Assembly: GCF_006386545.1 (NCBI RefSeq)
Contig: NZ_SWAR01000021.1
Location: 1-64,000, forward strand
DNA from: Methylibium rhizosphaerae
GTDB taxonomy: Bacteria > Pseudomonadota > Gammaproteobacteria > Burkholderiales > Burkholderiaceae_C
DNA length: 64,000 nt
Direction: 5' to 3'
A model generated the notes under the pieces. The model did no database searches. It was given only the letters and a program-made list of their open reading frames with translations, and was not told where the DNA came from. Below, in pieces: positions 30,183 to 39,078 of the stretch (its first letter is position 1; the number at the start of each line of letters is the position of its first letter). A program made the position numbers and the translations under genes.

Positions 30183-31907
30183 TCAGTGGTCAAGGCCGAT
30201 GGTGACGCGCAGCACGCCGGCACGATCTGCCTTGGCCGTCACGTTCACTGCACCGCCGGCCGGCGCACGCACGATCCATTCGGCGCGTGCGCGGTCGGCG
30301 GTGATCTCACGGGTGGGCAGGAAGGCCTGCAGCGATGACTTCGGTGCGTGTCCTTCGAGGTGGGGCCCTGTGACGCGGGGCTTGCCGGTCACCAGCGTGG
30401 CGCCGGCCGGAAGGTCGAGTTCGAACACCAGCCCACGGGCCTGTTCGCGTGCCAGTGCACGCCGGCTCACGTAGGCTGGCAGGTAGCCTGCGTTGCCCAC
30501 GTCGACGGTGATGCGCCAATGCATCACGCCGTGCTGCTCGCCGAGCGGCTCTGCCCGTGCTGCCAGCAGCTCGAGCTTCGGCAGCGACAAGGCCAGGGTG
30601 GTGAGCCACTTCGGGAAGCGCGCCGCCTCCCGTTCGCGCAGCGCCGGGGGCGGATTGCGCCAGAAGTTCATCTTGTCCCAGCCGCCCAGCTCCACCGGGC
30701 CGAGTTGCGGATGCTCGAAGGCATACCAGTCCACATGGGCCTGGCCGCCGCATTGTTCGTCGCTCCACTTCAGCAGCTTCAGGTCGTCTTCGACCGGGTG
30801 GTCGCGGTACCAGTCGATCCACTTGTAGTCGGTGATGCCGGCCTCCTTGTTGGGAGACCAGATCTCCACCACCCAGAAGAAGGCGCCGAGGTGTTCGTAC
30901 ACCCAGTCCTGCGTGCCGGTGATGACTTCCTTCGGGTGGTACTTGAAGTCGTGGAACACGCTGACGGCCGGGTAGCCGGTGAGCTGCTCGCCCAGCTTCG
31001 ACAGGCGCTGGTACATCCACAGGTCCTCGGGGGCCATCGCATCGTCGGGCTCGGTGCCCATGGGCCGCAGGATCACGCCGCTGTGGGTGTGGAAGCTCAC
31101 GCCGGCGCCGATGTTCGGATGCTTCACGATGAAGTCGACCATCGCGCGCACTTCCGGCTCGCTGGTCGGATACGGACCGGCGCCCAGCTGCTCGTGTTCC
31201 TGGCGCCACGAGCCCGGGAAGTTGCGGTTCAGGTCCAGGCCTTCCTTGTCGCGGTTCACCTGCACGGTGAGGCCGTCGTAGTTCTCGAGCCGCCCTTCGG
31301 GCATGAGCCGGTAGTACTCGCCGCCGAATTCGCCCGGCTCGCGCGGCACCATGAGCCGCGGATCCGCCGCGTATTTCTTGTAGGTGCCGTGCGGATCGCG
31401 CACCCGCATGAACAGCACGCGGCCGTCTCCGTCCATGTCTTCGGCGGTGAGCCCGTCGACCGGGTCTTCGTCGAACGGATACGGCCGGGTCGAGCTGCGG
31501 ATGTGGCGCGGCCGCTCGGCCAGCGCGAGCTCGGCGCCGTCGGGGTTCAGGCGCGGCACGAGGTAGACGGCGCGCGTGTCGAGCAGCTGCGTGATCTCGC
31601 GGTCGCTGCCGTAGCCGGTCACCAGCTGGTGCAGGAAGTACAGCACCGCGGTGCTGGCGGTCAGCTCGGCGGCGTGGATGTTGCCGTCGGCCCAGAAGGC
31701 CGGCTTGTCGGCATCGTCGCCGGTGGCCCGGTTGGTGAGCGCCACGAGCCAGATGTCCCGGCCCTCGTGACTCTTGCCGATCGAGCGCAGCTGCACCAGC
31801 TGCGGGCTGGCCTCGGCATAGGCACGAAGCAGTGCCACGAGTTCGTCGTAGCGATGGAAGCGGTCGAAGCGGGGGGCTGGCAGGCGAGGCGTGTTCTGTG
31901 TCGTCAT
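30183..31907 (-). CDS. M14-family zinc carboxypeptidase
   Basis: A 574-residue enzyme with the carboxypeptidase A fold. Zinc ligands are His78 and Glu81 in DGNIHAAELTAS and the downstream His in SFHTHSG. The general base Glu is in FFWVVEIWSPN. The Asn/Arg substrate-binding residues are in DLNRNFPGSW. The catalytic part is followed by a beta-rich C-terminal domain (about 450-574). No signal peptide is visible from ATG 31907 (MTTQNTPRLP); longer in-frame starts at 31943 or 32093 overlap the terminator region and are less likely. The substrate is unknown. Confidence 0.9.
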   Translation of the reverse strand: MTTQNTPRLPAPRFDRFHRYDELVALLRAYAEASPQLVQLRSIGKSHEGRDIWLVALTNRATGDDADKPAFWADGNIHAAELTASTAVLYFLHQLVTGYGSDREITQLLDTRAVYLVPRLNPDGAELALAERPRHIRSSTRPYPFDEDPVDGLTAEDMDGDGRVLFMRVRDPHGTYKKYAADPRLMVPREPGEFGGEYYRLMPEGRLENYDGLTVQVNRDKEGLDLNRNFPGSWRQEHEQLGAGPYPTSEPEVRAMVDFIVKHPNIGAGVSFHTHSGVILRPMGTEPDDAMAPEDLWMYQRLSKLGEQLTGYPAVSVFHDFKYHPKEVITGTQDWVYEHLGAFFWVVEIWSPNKEAGITDYKWIDWYRDHPVEDDLKLLKWSDEQCGGQAHVDWYAFEHPQLGPVELGGWDKMNFWRNPPPALREREAARFPKWLTTLALSLPKLELLAARAEPLGEQHGVMHWRITVDVGNAGYLPAYVSRRALAREQARGLVFELDLPAGATLVTGKPRVTGPHLEGHAPKSSLQAFLPTREITADRARAEWIVRAPAGGAVNVTAKADRAGVLRVTIGLDH

Positions 31908-32002
31908 GGCGGGCTGGGTCGGCAACAACGGGACGAGGCGCATGCCGCTCGTGGCGGCCGGGCCGCGCGCATTTTGAAGGACCGGTGCCCGGACGCAACA
32001 GC

Positions 32003-32029
32003 AAAAAAAACGGCGCCCGAAGGCGCCGT
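32003..32029 (-). terminator. Rho-independent terminator of the DUF4382 gene
   Basis: On the minus strand ACGGCGCC-TTCG-GGCGCCGT (32010-32029, 8-bp stem with a UUCG tetraloop) is followed by eight T residues (32003-32010). It lies 23 bp after the DUF4382 stop. Confidence 0.9.
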
Positions 32030-32052
32030 GAAACTGACCACTGGAGGGCCGG

Positions 32053-33258
32053 TCAGGGGGCGACAGTGAACAGCGTGGTGACGTCTGCTCCACTGAGATC
32101 GATGTCCGCCGTCTGGGCGGGCTTGCCGGGCACCAGTGCCTCGAGCGTGTACTTGGCAGCCGCGCCGGTGTCGGCGGTGAAGGTGGGCAGCGCGGGGCCG
32201 GCCACGTAGCCGCCGCGCTGGGGAGCGGAGGCCGGCAGGGCGTAGCTGAAGGCGCCGGTGACGGCGTCGGTGGGACGGGCGATCAGCTCGACGGTCGGCC
32301 CGCCGGTCAGCTTCTGCAGGGCGCGCACCATCGCGTCGGGGATGGTGGTGCCGCCGCCGGAGAACAGCACGGTGCCGCTGGCGGTGCGCATGGTGCTGGC
32401 CGGGGGATCCAGGCGGGCGGTTTCGCTGCCGATGGTGGTGCGGGCGGTGTCGATGACCGGCACGCCGGTGATCACGCTGGTGACGCGGCCGTCGGCGGTG
32501 AGCACGAGGTCATAGCTGCCCACCGGCACCGGCGACAGCACGAACCTGCCGGTGGCTGCGTCGGGTGCGGTGGCCTTCACCACCACCCCGGCCTGCTGCA
32601 CCGATACCGCGGTGCTGCCGTTGGCCAGCGCCTGCGCCACATAACCCTGCACTGCATTGCCCGCCGCGGCAAACACCGGGATGGCGGTGAGCACCGGCTT
32701 CAGGTTGTAGCGGCCGGTGGTGCCGCGCTTGACCACCGACTTGCAGGCGTCGAAGTCGAGCACGAGGTCGGCCACCTGGGTGGGCGCGACGGTGAAGTTC
32801 GTCTTGATCTTGAGGCCGCTCTGCTGGGCACTGGGCGTGTCCAGCGCCACTTCGGCCGCGCCGGTCGGCGTCACGCTGTTGGCCATCGGGTCGGCTGCGG
32901 AGTTGTCGGCCAGCACCAGGCGCACCTGGGTGTAGGTGCCGGCCGGCAGCGTGGTGCTGCCCAGGTCTTCCAGCACGCCGTTGGTGAGCGAGAGCAGGTC
33001 CACACGGCGCGGCTGCGCCAGCACCAGCTCCTGCCAGCCGCCGTCGGCATCGGCCGCGGTGCCGCTCTGGTGCACGCGCACCTTCTCGACGGTCACGTGC
33101 ACGGCGTCGTAGCCGCAGGCCGGCGCATCGGTCAGCGACACGCGCATCGTGCCGGTGGCGGGGGCGTCACCACCGCCGCCGCAGGCCGCCAGCACGGCGG
33201 CGATCAGCGCAGGCAGCCACCTGGCGGCGCGGGGAACTCGGGTGCTTGAGTTGGACAT
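32053..33258 (-). CDS. DUF4382 domain-containing lipoprotein
   Basis: A 401-residue lipoprotein with lipobox VLAAC followed by GGGGDAP. The DUF4382 domain (about 35-185) is recognisable from GTMRVSLTDAPACGYDAVHVTVEKVRVH and LPAGTYTQVRLVLADN. A second beta-sandwich (about 195-290, carboxypeptidase-regulatory-like: VQGYVAQALANGSTAVSVQQAG) and a repetitive C-terminal part follow. The start ATG 33258 has GGAGAG at 8 bases. Its function is not known; an outer-membrane or envelope location is inferred. A small inverted repeat TGGGA-N5-TCCCA (33292-33306) lies upstream. Confidence 0.85.
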   Translation of the reverse strand: MSNSSTRVPRAARWLPALIAAVLAACGGGGDAPATGTMRVSLTDAPACGYDAVHVTVEKVRVHQSGTAADADGGWQELVLAQPRRVDLLSLTNGVLEDLGSTTLPAGTYTQVRLVLADNSAADPMANSVTPTGAAEVALDTPSAQQSGLKIKTNFTVAPTQVADLVLDFDACKSVVKRGTTGRYNLKPVLTAIPVFAAAGNAVQGYVAQALANGSTAVSVQQAGVVVKATAPDAATGRFVLSPVPVGSYDLVLTADGRVTSVITGVPVIDTARTTIGSETARLDPPASTMRTASGTVLFSGGGTTIPDAMVRALQKLTGGPTVELIARPTDAVTGAFSYALPASAPQRGGYVAGPALPTFTADTGAAAKYTLEALVPGKPAQTADIDLSGADVTTLFTVAP

Positions 33259-33380
33259 GACCGACTCTCCAAAAGGCGTTGGCTCGAATAGTGGGAAGTT
33301 ATCCCATTTATCGCGCCGACACAAAGCCGGGCTGTGAGCGCGTGTAACGGCGCGCCCGTTCATGCAGGAAGCAGCGGGGG

Positions 33381-34148
33381 TCAGCGGCCGTGCAGCAGCG
33401 GCTGGAAGTGCCGGGCCACCGGCAGGCGCTCGGAGCGGCCGCGCAGGTTCACCACCATGTCGTTGTCGCCAGACCGCGACACGCCGGCGATGTGCCGCTG
33501 GTTGACGATCACCGAGCGGTGGATCTGCAGGAAGAGCTCGGGGTCGAGTTCGGCGAGCAGGTCCTTCAGCGGCTGGCGGATGAGGTCCTCGCCGCCCAGG
33601 TGGACCGCGCGGGTGTAGCGGGCATCGGCCTCGAAATACACCACGTCTTCCACCGGGATCATCTTGCCCTCGCGGCCCACGCTCGCCTGCACCATGTCGA
33701 GCGGCGCGGGCTTGCGCACCTGGCCCATCAGCCTGTCGAGCAGGCCGTGCAGGTCGGCCGGGGGGCGCGCCAGCTGCTCGCGCAGGCGAGCGAGTACCGG
33801 CGCGAGGCGCTCGTCATCGACAGGCTTCTGCACGTAGCTGACGGCGCCCGACTCGAATGCCGCCAGCGCATGGTCGCCCGGGGCCGCGATGAACACCACA
33901 TGGGCGCGCCCGGCGATGCGGCGTGCCACGTCGATGCCGGTGAAGCCGGGCATGCGGACGTCGAGGAAACACACCTGCGGCGAATGCTCGAGGAAGGCGT
34001 CCCATGCGTCGACGCCGTTCTGCGCTTCGGCCACCACATGCAGCTGCGGCCACAGACGCTGCAAGGCGTCCATGAGCTGCGCGCGAGGGGCTTCTTCATC
34101 GTCCGCCACCAGGGCGGTTGGAGGGGCGCTCGACGAACGGGCGTGCAT
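33381..34148 (-). CDS. LytTR-family response regulator
   Basis: A 255-residue regulator. The receiver domain has DDEEAPR, the phosphoacceptor Asp in VCFLDVRMPG (about residue 63) and Lys in YVQKPVDD. The LytTR DNA-binding domain (about 150-250) is marked by KMIPVEDVVYFEADARYTRAVH and FLQIHRSVIVNQRHI. The partner is normally a LytS-type histidine kinase, but none is adjacent, so it is an orphan here. The first residues are Ser-rich and the exact start is uncertain. Confidence 0.9.
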   Translation of the reverse strand: MHARSSSAPPTALVADDEEAPRAQLMDALQRLWPQLHVVAEAQNGVDAWDAFLEHSPQVCFLDVRMPGFTGIDVARRIAGRAHVVFIAAPGDHALAAFESGAVSYVQKPVDDERLAPVLARLREQLARPPADLHGLLDRLMGQVRKPAPLDMVQASVGREGKMIPVEDVVYFEADARYTRAVHLGGEDLIRQPLKDLLAELDPELFLQIHRSVIVNQRHIAGVSRSGDNDMVVNLRGRSERLPVARHFQPLLHGR

Positions 34149-34307
34149 GGGCTGGGCAGTGGATCGACGCGGTGCGATTGCCGCGGAGTCCTCATTGTGG
34201 GGGAAGCCTGCTGCCCCGCACCTGCCAGGGCTTACAGGCCGCGGGCCCTCATTTCGGGGGGATGTGCTGCTTGCATTTCGAGCCGGCGCGCGGGCCCGGT
34301 TCGATCG

Positions 34308-35066
34308 TCAATCGGGCAGCGGTGCGCCGTCGACGAAGGCGCGCAGCTCGCCAGGCGCGAATCGCACCCAGGCCTCGTCGCGCGTCAGCGGCTCGGTCAC
34401 CACCACCGCCACGCGATCGGTGGGTGTCGTCACCTCGGCGAAGTTGACGGTGAGGTCCTCGTCCTGCAGCCGCGCGTGGCTGAACGGGTGCTGGCGCGCA
34501 AGCCAGTGCAGGTGGGTGGAGCAATGGGCCCACAGCGCCTGTCCGTTGCTCAGCATGAAGTTGAAGGTGCCATAGGCGGCCACCTGCGGCACCAGCTCGT
34601 GCAGCGTCTGCGTCAGCGCCTCGACCGTGGGGACCGAGGCATGGTTCTTGGCCAGCTCCTGCAGCAGCCAGCAGAAGGCGCGTTCGCTGTCGGTGTCGCC
34701 CACCGGGCGGAAGGCCGCATGCAGCTTGGGCGAGAAGCCCTTGAGGTCGCCGTTGTGGGCGAACACCCAGTAGCGGCCCCACAACTCGCGCACGAAGGGG
34801 TGGCAGTTCTCGAGGCCGACCCGGCCCTGCGTGGCCTTGCGGATGTGCGCGATGACGTTCTCGCTGCGGATGGGGTAGCGCTTCACCAGCTCGGCCACCG
34901 GGGAGGCCGCGGCGGGCTGGTCGTCGACGAAGAGGCGCACGCCCCTGCCTTCGAAGAAGGCGATGCCGAAGCCGTCCTTGTGTTCGACCGAACGCGTGGC
35001 GAAACCGGTGAAGCTGAACATCACGTCGGTGGGCGTGTTGCAGTTCATGCCGAGCAGCTGGCACAT
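34308..35066 (-). CDS. Class II glutamine amidotransferase (YafJ-like)
   Basis: A 252-residue Ntn-type amidotransferase. Met is followed directly by the nucleophilic Cys (MCQLLGMNCNTPTDVMFSF), which fixes the start at ATG 35066. Further motifs are HKDGFGIAFFEG, HIRKATQGRVGLENCHPF and FAHNGDLKGF. Related proteins release ammonia from glutamine or a gamma-glutamyl compound; the acceptor is unknown. It is divergent from the zinc metallopeptidase gene with a 90-bp gap. Confidence 0.93.
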   Translation of the reverse strand: MCQLLGMNCNTPTDVMFSFTGFATRSVEHKDGFGIAFFEGRGVRLFVDDQPAAASPVAELVKRYPIRSENVIAHIRKATQGRVGLENCHPFVRELWGRYWVFAHNGDLKGFSPKLHAAFRPVGDTDSERAFCWLLQELAKNHASVPTVEALTQTLHELVPQVAAYGTFNFMLSNGQALWAHCSTHLHWLARQHPFSHARLQDEDLTVNFAEVTTPTDRVAVVVTEPLTRDEAWVRFAPGELRAFVDGAPLPD

Positions 35067-35093
35067 GGTGGGGCCGGGAATCGAGGGTGATGA

Positions 35094-35129
35094 AGTCTGA
35101 CGCGCGACGAGCTTAACGCGTGCCAGACT
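35094..35129. promoter_or_regulatory. Imperfect inverted repeat in a divergent promoter region
   Basis: AGTCTGACGCG (35094-35104) pairs with CGCGT-gc-CAGACT (35117-35129) apart from a two-base bulge. It lies between the divergent amidotransferase and metallopeptidase genes and could serve both promoters. Confidence 0.3.
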
Positions 35130-35156
35130 CACCGGGACTGCAAACAGGAGCCCGGC

Positions 35157-36383
35157 ATGGCCACGCTGTTCGAACTCGTCACGCGGCGCCTCGGCCTGGC
35201 CTGGAAGCCGGACCTGCGCAGCGCCGAGCCGCGCGCGGCCCGGGCCTATCGCTGCCAGTGCGGCCGCCCGGTCTTCTTCCGCAACAGCCAATGCCTGGCC
35301 TGCGGCACGCAGCTCGGATACGACACCGGGCAGGCGCGGGTGCTGCCGCTGCAGCGCCCGCCGGGGGTCGACGATGCACAGGCCGACGTGCTGGGCCCCT
35401 GGCAGTTCCACGGCAGCCCGCCGGACGCCGCGCAGTATTGGCGCTGCGGCAACTTCAGCAGTGCCGCCGGCTGCAACTGGCTGGTGCCCGCCGAGGCGGA
35501 GGGAAAGCATGCGCCGCTGTGCGTGGCCTGCCGGCTCAACCGCACCATCCCCGACCTCACGCTCGAAGAGAACCGCGAAGCCTGGCGCCGCATCGAGCTG
35601 GCCAAGCGCCAGCTGGTGTCGCAGCTGCTGGCCTTGCGCCTGCCGGTCGCGTCCGGCGTCGAGGGGGCGCCGGATGCCGACCCCGAGAAGGGCCTGGTGT
35701 TCGACTTCCTGCGGCCGCTGCCGGATGCGCCGGTCACCACCGGCCATGCCAGCGGCGTGATCACCATCAACATCGAGGAAGCCGACGACGCCACCCGCGA
35801 GCGCATTCGCGCGCAGATGCATGAGCCCTACCGCACGCTGCTGGGCCACCTGCGCCACGAGGTCGGCCACTACTACTGGGAACGGCTGGTCAACGGCACG
35901 GCCTGGCTGGAGCCGTTTCGCGAGCTGTTCGGCGACGAGCGTGCAGACTATGCGGCGGCGCTCAAGGATCACTACGACAACGGCCCGGCGCCCGACTGGG
36001 CACAGCGCTGCGTGAGCGCCTATGCCAGCGTGCACCCGTGGGAAGACTGGGCCGAGACCTGGGCGCACTACCTGCACATGGTCGACACGGTCGACACGGC
36101 GCTCAGCTTCGGCATCGACGGCGAGGACGTCGACCTGAGCGCCGAGCCCTTCGGCAAGGACGACCTGTGGGATGCAAAGGCGCAGGGCGCGGCGGAATTC
36201 CTGAGCTTCCTGAATGCCTGGGTGGAGCTGACCGCGGTGCTCAACGAGCTGTCACGCGCGATGGGCCAGCACGACTTCTACCCCTTCGTGCTGCCTCGCC
36301 CTGCCGTTGCCAAGCTGCAGTTCATCCACGTGCTCGTGAACGCAGCCGGCCGGGATGCGGACTCAGCGGCGGTCGAACAGTAG
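35157..36383 (+). CDS. Zinc-binding metallopeptidase family protein
   Basis: A 408-residue protein. The N-terminal zinc-ribbon-like segment (about 32-125) has cysteine pairs in YRCQCGRP, CLACGTQ, WRCGNF and LCVACR. The peptidase domain then contains the HExxH motif in LGHLRHEVGHYYWERL and the distal acidic residues in WEDWAETWAHYLHM. The length fits the putative zinc-binding metallopeptidase family, function unknown. No signal peptide is present. The start is ATG 35157 after AGGAG. Its 3' end overlaps the convergent flavoprotein gene by 21 bp. Confidence 0.88.
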   Translation: MATLFELVTRRLGLAWKPDLRSAEPRAARAYRCQCGRPVFFRNSQCLACGTQLGYDTGQARVLPLQRPPGVDDAQADVLGPWQFHGSPPDAAQYWRCGNFSSAAGCNWLVPAEAEGKHAPLCVACRLNRTIPDLTLEENREAWRRIELAKRQLVSQLLALRLPVASGVEGAPDADPEKGLVFDFLRPLPDAPVTTGHASGVITINIEEADDATRERIRAQMHEPYRTLLGHLRHEVGHYYWERLVNGTAWLEPFRELFGDERADYAAALKDHYDNGPAPDWAQRCVSAYASVHPWEDWAETWAHYLHMVDTVDTALSFGIDGEDVDLSAEPFGKDDLWDAKAQGAAEFLSFLNAWVELTAVLNELSRAMGQHDFYPFVLPRPAVAKLQFIHVLVNAAGRDADSAAVEQ

Positions 36384-37631
36384 CCGCAGCACCCCGCCCA
36401 GCGATGCCACGTCACTCGGGATGTGGGTCTCGGCCAGCACGCCTTCCATGCGCTTGAGTCGTTGCGGGCTGCGCCTGGCGCTCCACACCACCAGGTCGGC
36501 GATCCACGGATGCTTGTTGACCCGGTTGGCCCGCTCGTAGATGGCAAAGCGAGGCCGCAGGGCGGCCAGCCGCGCCTCGTAGGCCGCACGGATGTCCGCA
36601 TCGGACTGCCCCTGCGAACGGCCGGCCAGCAGCGCCTCCGCAGCATGCAGGCCGGTTTCCATGGCCTTGCCGATGCCCTCCCCGGTGAAGGCATAGGTGC
36701 TGCCGGCGGCCTCGCCGGTGACCAGCAGACCCGGGCGCGACCAGTGGGCGCCTTCCAGCGAAAAGCGCAGCGGCGCGCCCTTCAGCTCGCCCTGCAGCTG
36801 GCCGCCTTGCATCAGTTCGCGTGCCGGGGCATAGCACTCGGTGAAGGCCGCAAACACCTCGCGCAGGTTGAGGTTGCGCATCTCGTAGCGGCCGTCGGCG
36901 GTTCTCACGTGGCTGGGCGCGATGCCCACGCCGATGTTGAAGCGGCCGTCGGGGGCCGGGAAGATCCATCCGTAGCCGGGCTTCATCTTCGGGTGCCACA
37001 CCACCTCGAGCGCCTTGATGCGCCCGGCCATCGCATCGTTCTTCACGTAGCCTCGCAGCGCCATCCCGCTGGGCGTGCGGCGGGTGCACATGCCGGTGGC
37101 CTGCAGCGCCTGGGGCGACGCGCCGGTGGCCAGCACCACCCATTGCGCCTGCACTTCGTGGCTCGCGCCGCCCATCTGCAGGCGCGCGCCCGCCACCCGC
37201 CCGTCGGCCTCCAGCGCTGCATCGAACCTTGCCGGCGTCACCAGCTTCGCGCCGGCCGCAACCGCCGCGCGGCACAGGATGTGGTCGAGCTCGCGCCGGG
37301 GCAGCACCGCCAGGGCGCCGGCCACCTCGAGCCGGCCGCCGCGCGGGCCGATGCAGGCCACATGCGAGGCGCGCTGCGCGCTCGCCATCACCTCGTCGAA
37401 GACGCCCAGGCGCCGCAGCGCGGCCTGGGCATCCGGAATGAGCCCGTCGCCGCACACCTTTTCGCGCGGGAAGTCGTGCTGGTCGACCAGCACCACGTCG
37501 ACGCCGGCGCGTGCCAGCGTCATGGCGGTGGCGCTGCCGGCCGGACCGGCGCCGACCACCAGCACGTCGCAGCGCGCGGGCGGTTGCGACAGGGCAGGGA
37601 TCGGAGCGAGAGGCTTCTGGAGCGGGGTCAT
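36363..37631 (-). CDS. FAD-dependent oxidoreductase, geranylgeranyl reductase family
   Basis: A 422-residue flavoprotein. The N-terminal dinucleotide-binding motif is VLVVGAGPAGSATAMTLARAGVDVVLVDQ, followed by FPREKVCGDGLIPDA, typical of geranylgeranyl reductase-like enzymes. The second FAD motif is GLLVTGEAAGSTYAFTGEGIGKAMETG. It probably reduces an isoprenoid double bond or acts as an epoxidase/monooxygenase-like protein; the substrate is not evident. Its start overlaps the stop of the MFS gene upstream by 4 bp (ATGA), so flavoprotein and transporter are co-expressed. Confidence 0.9.
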   Translation of the reverse strand: MTPLQKPLAPIPALSQPPARCDVLVVGAGPAGSATAMTLARAGVDVVLVDQHDFPREKVCGDGLIPDAQAALRRLGVFDEVMASAQRASHVACIGPRGGRLEVAGALAVLPRRELDHILCRAAVAAGAKLVTPARFDAALEADGRVAGARLQMGGASHEVQAQWVVLATGASPQALQATGMCTRRTPSGMALRGYVKNDAMAGRIKALEVVWHPKMKPGYGWIFPAPDGRFNIGVGIAPSHVRTADGRYEMRNLNLREVFAAFTECYAPARELMQGGQLQGELKGAPLRFSLEGAHWSRPGLLVTGEAAGSTYAFTGEGIGKAMETGLHAAEALLAGRSQGQSDADIRAAYEARLAALRPRFAIYERANRVNKHPWIADLVVWSARRSPQRLKRMEGVLAETHIPSDVASLGGVLRLLFDRR

Positions 37632-39067
37632 GGCGCCGGATTTTCGCCGCCTCGGGCCGGCCGCGGGCTCATGCGCCAGGCCGCGACGATGGCCACTGCG
37701 GTCACCAGGGCGACCAGCGCGAAGGTTTCATGGAAGGCGCGCGTGGCATTGCCGCCGTGTACCTGCAGGCGCCACTCGAGCACGATGCCGGTCGCGCTCA
37801 CGCCCACCGCACCGCCCAACTGCCGCACGAAGCTGATGGTGCTCGAGCCCTGCGAGATCAGCCCTTGAGGCAACCCGCGCATCGCGCCGAGGTTGAGTGA
37901 AGGCAGGATGAGCCCGAGCCCGATGCGGCCAACGATGGCCCACACGGTGATGAGCGCCAGCGCCGTGCCCGGGCCCACGCCCACCATCAGCAGGAATGAA
38001 AGGGCCAGCAGCGCAAGGCCGGCGCTCACCTGCCGGTTCACCGCCCAGCGGTCGGCCAGCCGCCCGGCCACCGGAATGGTGGCGGCCAGTACCAGCCCGG
38101 CCGGCAACAGCACCGCGCCGGCCTGCGAAGGCGGCAGCGACAGGCCGATCTGCATGAACACCGGCACCAGGTAGGTCGAGCCGAACAGCGCCATGCCGTA
38201 GCTGAAGGCGACCCAGCTGCCCATCGCGAACGGCCGGTGGCGAAACAGCGCCAGCTGCACCAGCGGATGCGGCGTGCGCCGCTGGTGCCACAGGAAGCCG
38301 AGCAGCGAGGCGGACGCCACCGCCAGCAGCACCAGGCCGGCCTGCGGCGTGCGGCCGTGCAGCTCGACCAGGCCGTTGAGCAGCGCGAGGATCGCCAGCG
38401 TTACCAGCACGAAGCCGGGCAGGTCCAGCGGCGGCGTGTCCCGGCCGGCAGGCTGGTCGCCCGGCCCGGTGGTGGCGAGGTAGCGGCGTGCCAGCGCGAA
38501 GGCGACGACGCAGAACGGCACCACCACGAAGAAGATCGAGCGCCAGCCGAACCATTCGACGAGCACCCCGCCGATGCTGGGGCCCAGCGCCGGCGCGAGC
38601 ACGACGCCGAAGCCGAAGATGCCCATCGCGCGGCCTTGCTCGTGCGGCTGGAAGGCCCGCATGATGATGATTCCCGGAATGGGCTGCAGCACGCCCGCGG
38701 CCAGCCCTTCGGCCACGCGCATCGCGAGCACGAGTTCGTAGACGTTCGACAGGCCGCCGGCCATGCCGCCCGCCATGAGCAGCAGCACGGCGCCGCGATA
38801 GGTGCGCCGGTAGCCGAAGCGCGCGAGCAGCCAGGGCGTGAGCAGCATCGACAGCGTCATGGCGGCCATGAACCCGGCCGACAGCCACTGCGCACGTTCC
38901 TGCCCCAGCGTGAAATGGCGGCTCATGTCGGGCACGGCCACGTTGACGATGGTGGAGGCCATGATCGATGCCATGGTCCCCAGCATCACGGTGAGCAGCA
39001 CGCGCCAGCGATAGCGCTCGCCGAAGCGTTGCCGCAGTTCGGCGATGGTCTCGAGCGGCTGCGGCAT
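37628..39067 (-). CDS. MFS transporter, DHA2 (EmrB/QacA) family
   Basis: A 479-residue drug:H+ antiporter-2-type permease with about fourteen hydrophobic segments. MASIMASTIVNVAVPDMSRHF and the WLSAGFMAAMTLSMLLTPWLLARFGYRRTY loop are characteristic, and the motif C region is GFGVVLAPALGPSIGGVLVEWFGWRSIFFVVVPF. It would export a hydrophobic compound. It is coupled to the downstream flavoprotein gene by ATGA and lies 11 bp after the anti-sigma factor gene, so it may be in the same leftward unit as the sigma/anti-sigma pair. Confidence 0.92.
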   Translation of the reverse strand: MPQPLETIAELRQRFGERYRWRVLLTVMLGTMASIMASTIVNVAVPDMSRHFTLGQERAQWLSAGFMAAMTLSMLLTPWLLARFGYRRTYRGAVLLLMAGGMAGGLSNVYELVLAMRVAEGLAAGVLQPIPGIIIMRAFQPHEQGRAMGIFGFGVVLAPALGPSIGGVLVEWFGWRSIFFVVVPFCVVAFALARRYLATTGPGDQPAGRDTPPLDLPGFVLVTLAILALLNGLVELHGRTPQAGLVLLAVASASLLGFLWHQRRTPHPLVQLALFRHRPFAMGSWVAFSYGMALFGSTYLVPVFMQIGLSLPPSQAGAVLLPAGLVLAATIPVAGRLADRWAVNRQVSAGLALLALSFLLMVGVGPGTALALITVWAIVGRIGLGLILPSLNLGAMRGLPQGLISQGSSTISFVRQLGGAVGVSATGIVLEWRLQVHGGNATRAFHETFALVALVTAVAIVAAWRMSPRPARGGENPAP

Positions 39068-39078
39068 GGGCGGCGGCG

